NCBI GenBank assembly: GCA_043756275.1
Contig: JAYURJ010000066.1
Location: forward strand, 1 to 16,365
Origin: UKL13-2 sp043756275
GTDB taxonomy: Bacteria > Pseudomonadota > Gammaproteobacteria > Burkholderiales > Usitatibacteraceae
DNA: 16,365 bases
Reading direction: 5' to 3'
The notes beneath the pieces were generated by a model. That model had not been told where the DNA came from. It saw nothing but the letters and a program-made list of their open reading frames with translations, and ran no database searches. Both the position numbers and the translations under genes were made by a program. Position 1 is the first letter of the stretch. Each line of letters starts with the position of its first letter. This document shows, piece after piece, positions 13,816-16,365 of this stretch.

Positions 13816-13840
13816 AAAATAGTATCACAAAATAGTATCA
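13816..13840 (-). promoter_or_regulatory. Tandem repeat upstream of hicB with two extended -10-like boxes
   Basis: TGATACTATTTT occurs twice on the minus strand, separated by one base. Each copy contains TGATACTAT, which fits an extended -10 (TGn followed by a hexamer close to TATAAT). The repeats end about 33 bases before the hicB ATG. They could be a promoter, or direct-repeat operators for the ribbon-helix-helix domain of HicB itself. Confidence 0.4.
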
Positions 13841-13917
13841 TTAAGAATTTGATTCGACTGTCGCGCCTGTCACATGCTCGTATTGCGCTGCGCATAGCTG
13901 AAACTTCATTTAAATCA

Positions 13918-13937
13918 TATTGTTACTGATAACAATA
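13918..13937. promoter_or_regulatory. 8-4-8 dyad between hicB and sdhC
   Basis: TATTGTTA, CTGA, TAACAATA forms a perfect inverted repeat of operator-like size. It lies about 200 bases before sdhC and about 135 bases before hicB. It has no T-run, so it is more likely a protein site than a terminator. It differs from the gntR palindrome. Confidence 0.4.
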
Positions 13938-14040
13938 CGCGGCGACCGTCAATACGACGCCTGGTTGGCATGGGGTTGCGCCAGTCTATGCAGCACCGTG
14001 ACATTCGGATTAAAATCTGGCGACACCATTGCGTTGATGT

Positions 14041-14062
14041 CGTGTTTACGTCGCGTTTACGT
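14041..14062 (+). promoter_or_regulatory. 11-base tandem repeat in the sdhC upstream region
   Basis: CGTGTTTACGT is followed directly by CGCGTTTACGT, a repeat period of about one DNA helical turn. The second copy contains TTTACG, a possible weak -35, with TAAATT 15 bases on (14077-14082). The spacing is short, so the promoter reading is doubtful. The repeat could hold two same-face activator sites for sdh. Confidence 0.3.
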
Positions 14063-14136
14063 CACCCGCAACCGCATAAATTCACTCGTTTGCCTTCTCA
14101 ACTGTCTAGCTAAAGACAACTACAAAGGTATCAGCC

Positions 14137-14532
14137 ATGCGCAGTCCGCAGCCTGCATCACGTCAGCGACCTAAATACTACGATCTGAATCTGCTGCATC
14201 TGCCGATGCCCGGATTGGTATCGATTTTCCATCGCATTACTGGTGTGGTGATGTTCTTGTTTCTCATTCCCGCTGTGTTGTTCGTGTTGCAATGCACGCT
14301 CGGCTCAGAAGCTGACTTCAATAAATGGAAATCGATCCTCAATGAGCCCATCGTCAAGCTGATCGTGCTTGGTTTTGTCTGGTCATACATGCACCACCTT
14401 TTTGCCGGTATTCGTTATTTGTTGCTTGATATTCACATCGGCACTGCGCTGGAGCACGCGCGCACTTCCGCCCGCGTAGTGCTGGCGTTGGGTGTGATTG
14501 CAACTGTACTGGTCGGGGTGCGGATATGGTGA
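14137..14532 (+). CDS. sdhC: Succinate dehydrogenase cytochrome b556 subunit SdhC
   Basis: SdhC is a membrane anchor of complex II, carrying part of the haem b and ubiquinone sites. The protein is 131 residues with three hydrophobic helices (about 35-53, 72-90, 110-130). The conserved SIFHRITG motif is at 29-36, and the haem-ligand region YMHHLFAGIRYLLLD at 84-98 includes H86/H87, R93 and D98. AAAGG eight bases before the ATG supports the start. The stop overlaps sdhD by seven bases. It is the first gene of the sdh operon, 354 bases from hicB. Confidence 0.95.
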   Translation: MRSPQPASRQRPKYYDLNLLHLPMPGLVSIFHRITGVVMFLFLIPAVLFVLQCTLGSEADFNKWKSILNEPIVKLIVLGFVWSYMHHLFAGIRYLLLDIHIGTALEHARTSARVVLALGVIATVLVGVRIW

Positions 14533-14882
14533 GCGCTGTGAACAAGATTCCCGTGGGCGCGCATTACGGCTGGCAAGACTGGCTGGCGCAGCGCGTTACC
14601 GCCGTCATCATGGTGCTGTTTAGTGTCGTCATCATCGGCTTTTTCATGCTCAAAGGCAGCGTGAATTACGCCGACTGGAAGGAGTTGTTTCGCTCGCCAC
14701 TGTTTCGCATTCTGGCGCTGCTTTTCTTCCTTTCCGTTTATTACCACGCGTGGATCGGCATCAAGGATGTGTTGATGGACTACATCAAACCCGCAGGCAT
14801 TCGCGTCACCCTGCAGGTCGCTGTGTTGCTGTTTTTGGTGGCATGTTCAATCTGGTCGGTCACAATCATTTGGGGCGCTTAA
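14526..14882 (+). CDS. sdhD: Succinate dehydrogenase membrane anchor subunit SdhD
   Basis: SdhD is the second membrane anchor of complex II. The protein is 118 residues with three hydrophobic segments (about 24-42, 59-78, 93-116). The conserved WLAQRVTAV (19-27) and YYHAWIGIKDVLMDYI (72-87) carry residues expected at the haem/quinone site: H74, D81 and the quinone-binding Tyr position Y86. It starts inside the end of sdhC (ATG 14526, sdhC stop 14530-14532) and ends three bases before sdhA, so the three genes are translated as a tight unit. Confidence 0.95.
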   Translation: MVSAVNKIPVGAHYGWQDWLAQRVTAVIMVLFSVVIIGFFMLKGSVNYADWKELFRSPLFRILALLFFLSVYYHAWIGIKDVLMDYIKPAGIRVTLQVAVLLFLVACSIWSVTIIWGA

Positions 14883-14885
14883 GTC

Positions 14886-16365
14886 ATGGCAATTCCTGTT
14901 CGTAAATATGATGCAGTGGTAGTCGGTGCTGGTGGTTCCGGCCTGAGAGCCGCGTTGCAACTGTCCAATGCCGGGTTAAAAGTCGCGGTGCTATCCAAAG
15001 TTTTCCCAACGCGCTCGCACACCGTCGCCGCGCAGGGTGGTGTCGGCGCTTCACTCGGCAATATGGGGGAGGACAACTGGCACTGGCATATGTACGACAC
15101 CATCAAAGGTTCGGACTGGCTGGGCGACCAGGACGCCATTGAATTCATGTGCCGCACTGCGCCGGAAGCGGTGATTGAACTCGAACACTTCGGTATGCCG
15201 TTTGATCGCAATGAAAACGGCACGATTTACCAGCGCCCATTCGGCGGGCACTCATCGAATTTCGGCGAGAAGCCGGTGCAGCGTTCCTGCTGCGCTGCCG
15301 ACCGTACCGGCCACGCCATGTTGCACACGCTCTACCAGCGCAACGTATTTGCCAACACGCAATTTTTCGTCGAATGGATGGCGCTGGATTTGATTCGCGA
15401 TGTTGAAGGCAATGTATTGGGTGTCACCGCGCTGGAAATGGAAACTGGCGAGATGATGATTTTTCACGCCAAGGCAACACTGTTTGCAACCGGCGGCGCG
15501 GGGCGCATTTATGCTTCCAGCACCAATGCCTTCATCAATACCGGCGACGGCCTCGGCATGGCGGCGCGCGCGGGCATTCCGCTGGAAGACATGGAGTTCT
15601 GGCAGTTCCACCCCACCGGCGTGGCAGGTGCGGGCGTACTCATTACCGAAGGCGTTCGCGGCGAAGGTGGAATATTGCTGAACAAAGATGGCGAACGATT
15701 CATGGAGCGCTACGCGCCAACCATGAAGGATCTCGCTTCGCGCGACGTGGTCTCGCGTGCGATGGCCACCGAAATCAAGGAAGGTCGCGGCGCCGGACCC
15801 AACAACGACTACATCCTGTTGAAGCTCGATCATCTCGGCCCGGATGTTATCAACAAGCGCTTGCCGGGCATTCGTGAGATCGCATTGAAATTTGGCAACG
15901 TCGATTGCACCAAGGAGCCGATCCCTGTGGTGCCAACCTGTCACTATCAGATGGGCGGCATTCCGACCAATTACAAGGGCGAAGTCGTGGTGCCAAAGGC
16001 TGGCAACGTCAATTCGCTCGTGCACGGTTTTTACGCGGCGGGCGAGTGTGGCTGCGCATCGATCCATGGCGCGAACAGGCTGGGAACCAACTCACTCACC
16101 GACCTACTCGTGATGGGCAAATCATCGGGTGACTCGATGATCCAGTTCATCAAAGAAAACAACACCCACATGGATTTACCGAAAGATGCCGGCGCGGTTT
16201 CCGCCGCGCGTCTGGCGCGCCTCGATACTCAGAAGAATGGCGAAAATGTTTATGAAGTCGGCAACGCCATGCGCCAAACGATGCAGGCGCACTGCGGCGT
16301 GTTCCGTTTCCCCGACATGCTCGAAAAGGGCGTGACCAAAATCAAGGAAGTCGCCGAGCGCGCAA
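14886..16365 (+). CDS. sdhA: Succinate dehydrogenase flavoprotein subunit SdhA, 3' end outside window
   Basis: SdhA oxidises succinate to fumarate with covalently bound FAD and passes electrons to SdhB. The first 493 codons are present, out of roughly 590 expected, and the frame is open at the window edge. Landmarks are the dinucleotide-binding VVVGAGGSGLRAA (11-23), the FAD-linking His in RSHTVAAQGG (H45), HPTG (H242), SRDVVSRA with the catalytic Arg (R286), CHYQMGG (H353), and AAGECGCASIHGANRLGTNSL near 384-404 with R398. All agree with an active enzyme. Three bases separate it from sdhD. sdhB is expected next. Confidence 0.97.
   Translation, partial: MAIPVRKYDAVVVGAGGSGLRAALQLSNAGLKVAVLSKVFPTRSHTVAAQGGVGASLGNMGEDNWHWHMYDTIKGSDWLGDQDAIEFMCRTAPEAVIELEHFGMPFDRNENGTIYQRPFGGHSSNFGEKPVQRSCCAADRTGHAMLHTLYQRNVFANTQFFVEWMALDLIRDVEGNVLGVTALEMETGEMMIFHAKATLFATGGAGRIYASSTNAFINTGDGLGMAARAGIPLEDMEFWQFHPTGVAGAGVLITEGVRGEGGILLNKDGERFMERYAPTMKDLASRDVVSRAMATEIKEGRGAGPNNDYILLKLDHLGPDVINKRLPGIREIALKFGNVDCTKEPIPVVPTCHYQMGGIPTNYKGEVVVPKAGNVNSLVHGFYAAGECGCASIHGANRLGTNSLTDLLVMGKSSGDSMIQFIKENNTHMDLPKDAGAVSAARLARLDTQKNGENVYEVGNAMRQTMQAHCGVFRFPDMLEKGVTKIKEVAERA

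Larger units (their letters stand above)
13784..14136. other. Intergenic region between hicB and sdhC with several repeats
   Basis: This 353-base gap lies between divergently transcribed hicB and sdhC. It holds the tandem 13-base repeats near hicB, a 20-base dyad, and an 11-base tandem repeat before sdhC, each listed separately. An open plus-strand frame (13920-14174) overlaps the sdhC start out of frame and has no ribosome site or recognisable product, so the region is treated as non-coding. Confidence 0.6.

Noticed and set aside
13816..13840. Start of a CRISPR array or other repeat array
   Set aside because: There are only two 12-base copies one base apart, with no spacers and no further units. 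No CRISPR array was seen anywhere in the window.
13920..14174. 84-codon plus-strand frame before and overlapping sdhC
   Set aside because: It overlaps the start of sdhC out of frame, has no Shine-Dalgarno, and its product is not recognisable.
15252..16067. Long minus-strand open frame (271 codons) inside sdhA
   Set aside because: It is the reverse-strand shadow of a highly conserved gene, with no ribosome site and no recognisable domain.

Overview
The window looks like chromosome of a betaproteobacterium. GC is moderate. The 2-methylcitrate cycle is of the acnD/prpF type, sdhCDA lies beside a GntR regulator, and REP-like repeats of the CCTTCGACAGGCTCAGGACGAACGG kind are present. No 16S rRNA, tRNA or other phylogenetic marker is here, so the class is an inference from gene content and order.

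Layout. (1) 1-1175: poorly characterised left end, with a possible tiny secreted or membrane peptide and a following partial frame on the minus strand (1-227), a conserved-looking unknown protein (398-841, minus), and a 334-base gap rich in inverted repeats. (2) 1176-2570: a wax ester synthase/diacylglycerol acyltransferase on the plus strand. (3) 2571-2756: a scar holding the 3' end of an IS110-type transposase and half a REP element. (4) 2757-12409: one long minus-strand gene train, read in transcription order as CitE-like lyase, double-hotdog mesaconyl-CoA hydratase-like protein, a second CitE-fold lyase, prpB, a VOC protein, prpC, a paired REP element, acnD, prpF. (5) 12410-12576: divergent control region with a strong sigma70-type promoter (TTGACA-17-TAATAT) for the train and a 12-bp palindrome. 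(6) 12577-13368: GntR/UTRA regulator on the plus strand. (7) 13448-13783: a HicB-type antitoxin without a visible HicA partner. (8) 14137-16365: sdhC, sdhD and the first 493 codons of sdhA, running off the window.

How the genes fit together. PrpC, AcnD, PrpF and PrpB convert propionyl-CoA plus oxaloacetate to pyruvate plus succinate, and succinate dehydrogenase next door oxidises the succinate. The three promoter-proximal genes add a CoA-ester module. A mesaconyl-CoA hydratase plus a beta-methylmalyl-CoA lyase would split mesaconyl-CoA into glyoxylate and propionyl-CoA, and that propionyl-CoA would feed straight into the methylcitrate cycle encoded by the rest of the operon. A second lyase may handle citramalyl-CoA or a related ester. 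This combined arrangement, under one promoter and probably under the divergent GntR protein, is the most interesting item in the window. The enzymatic link is inferred from family membership and gene order.
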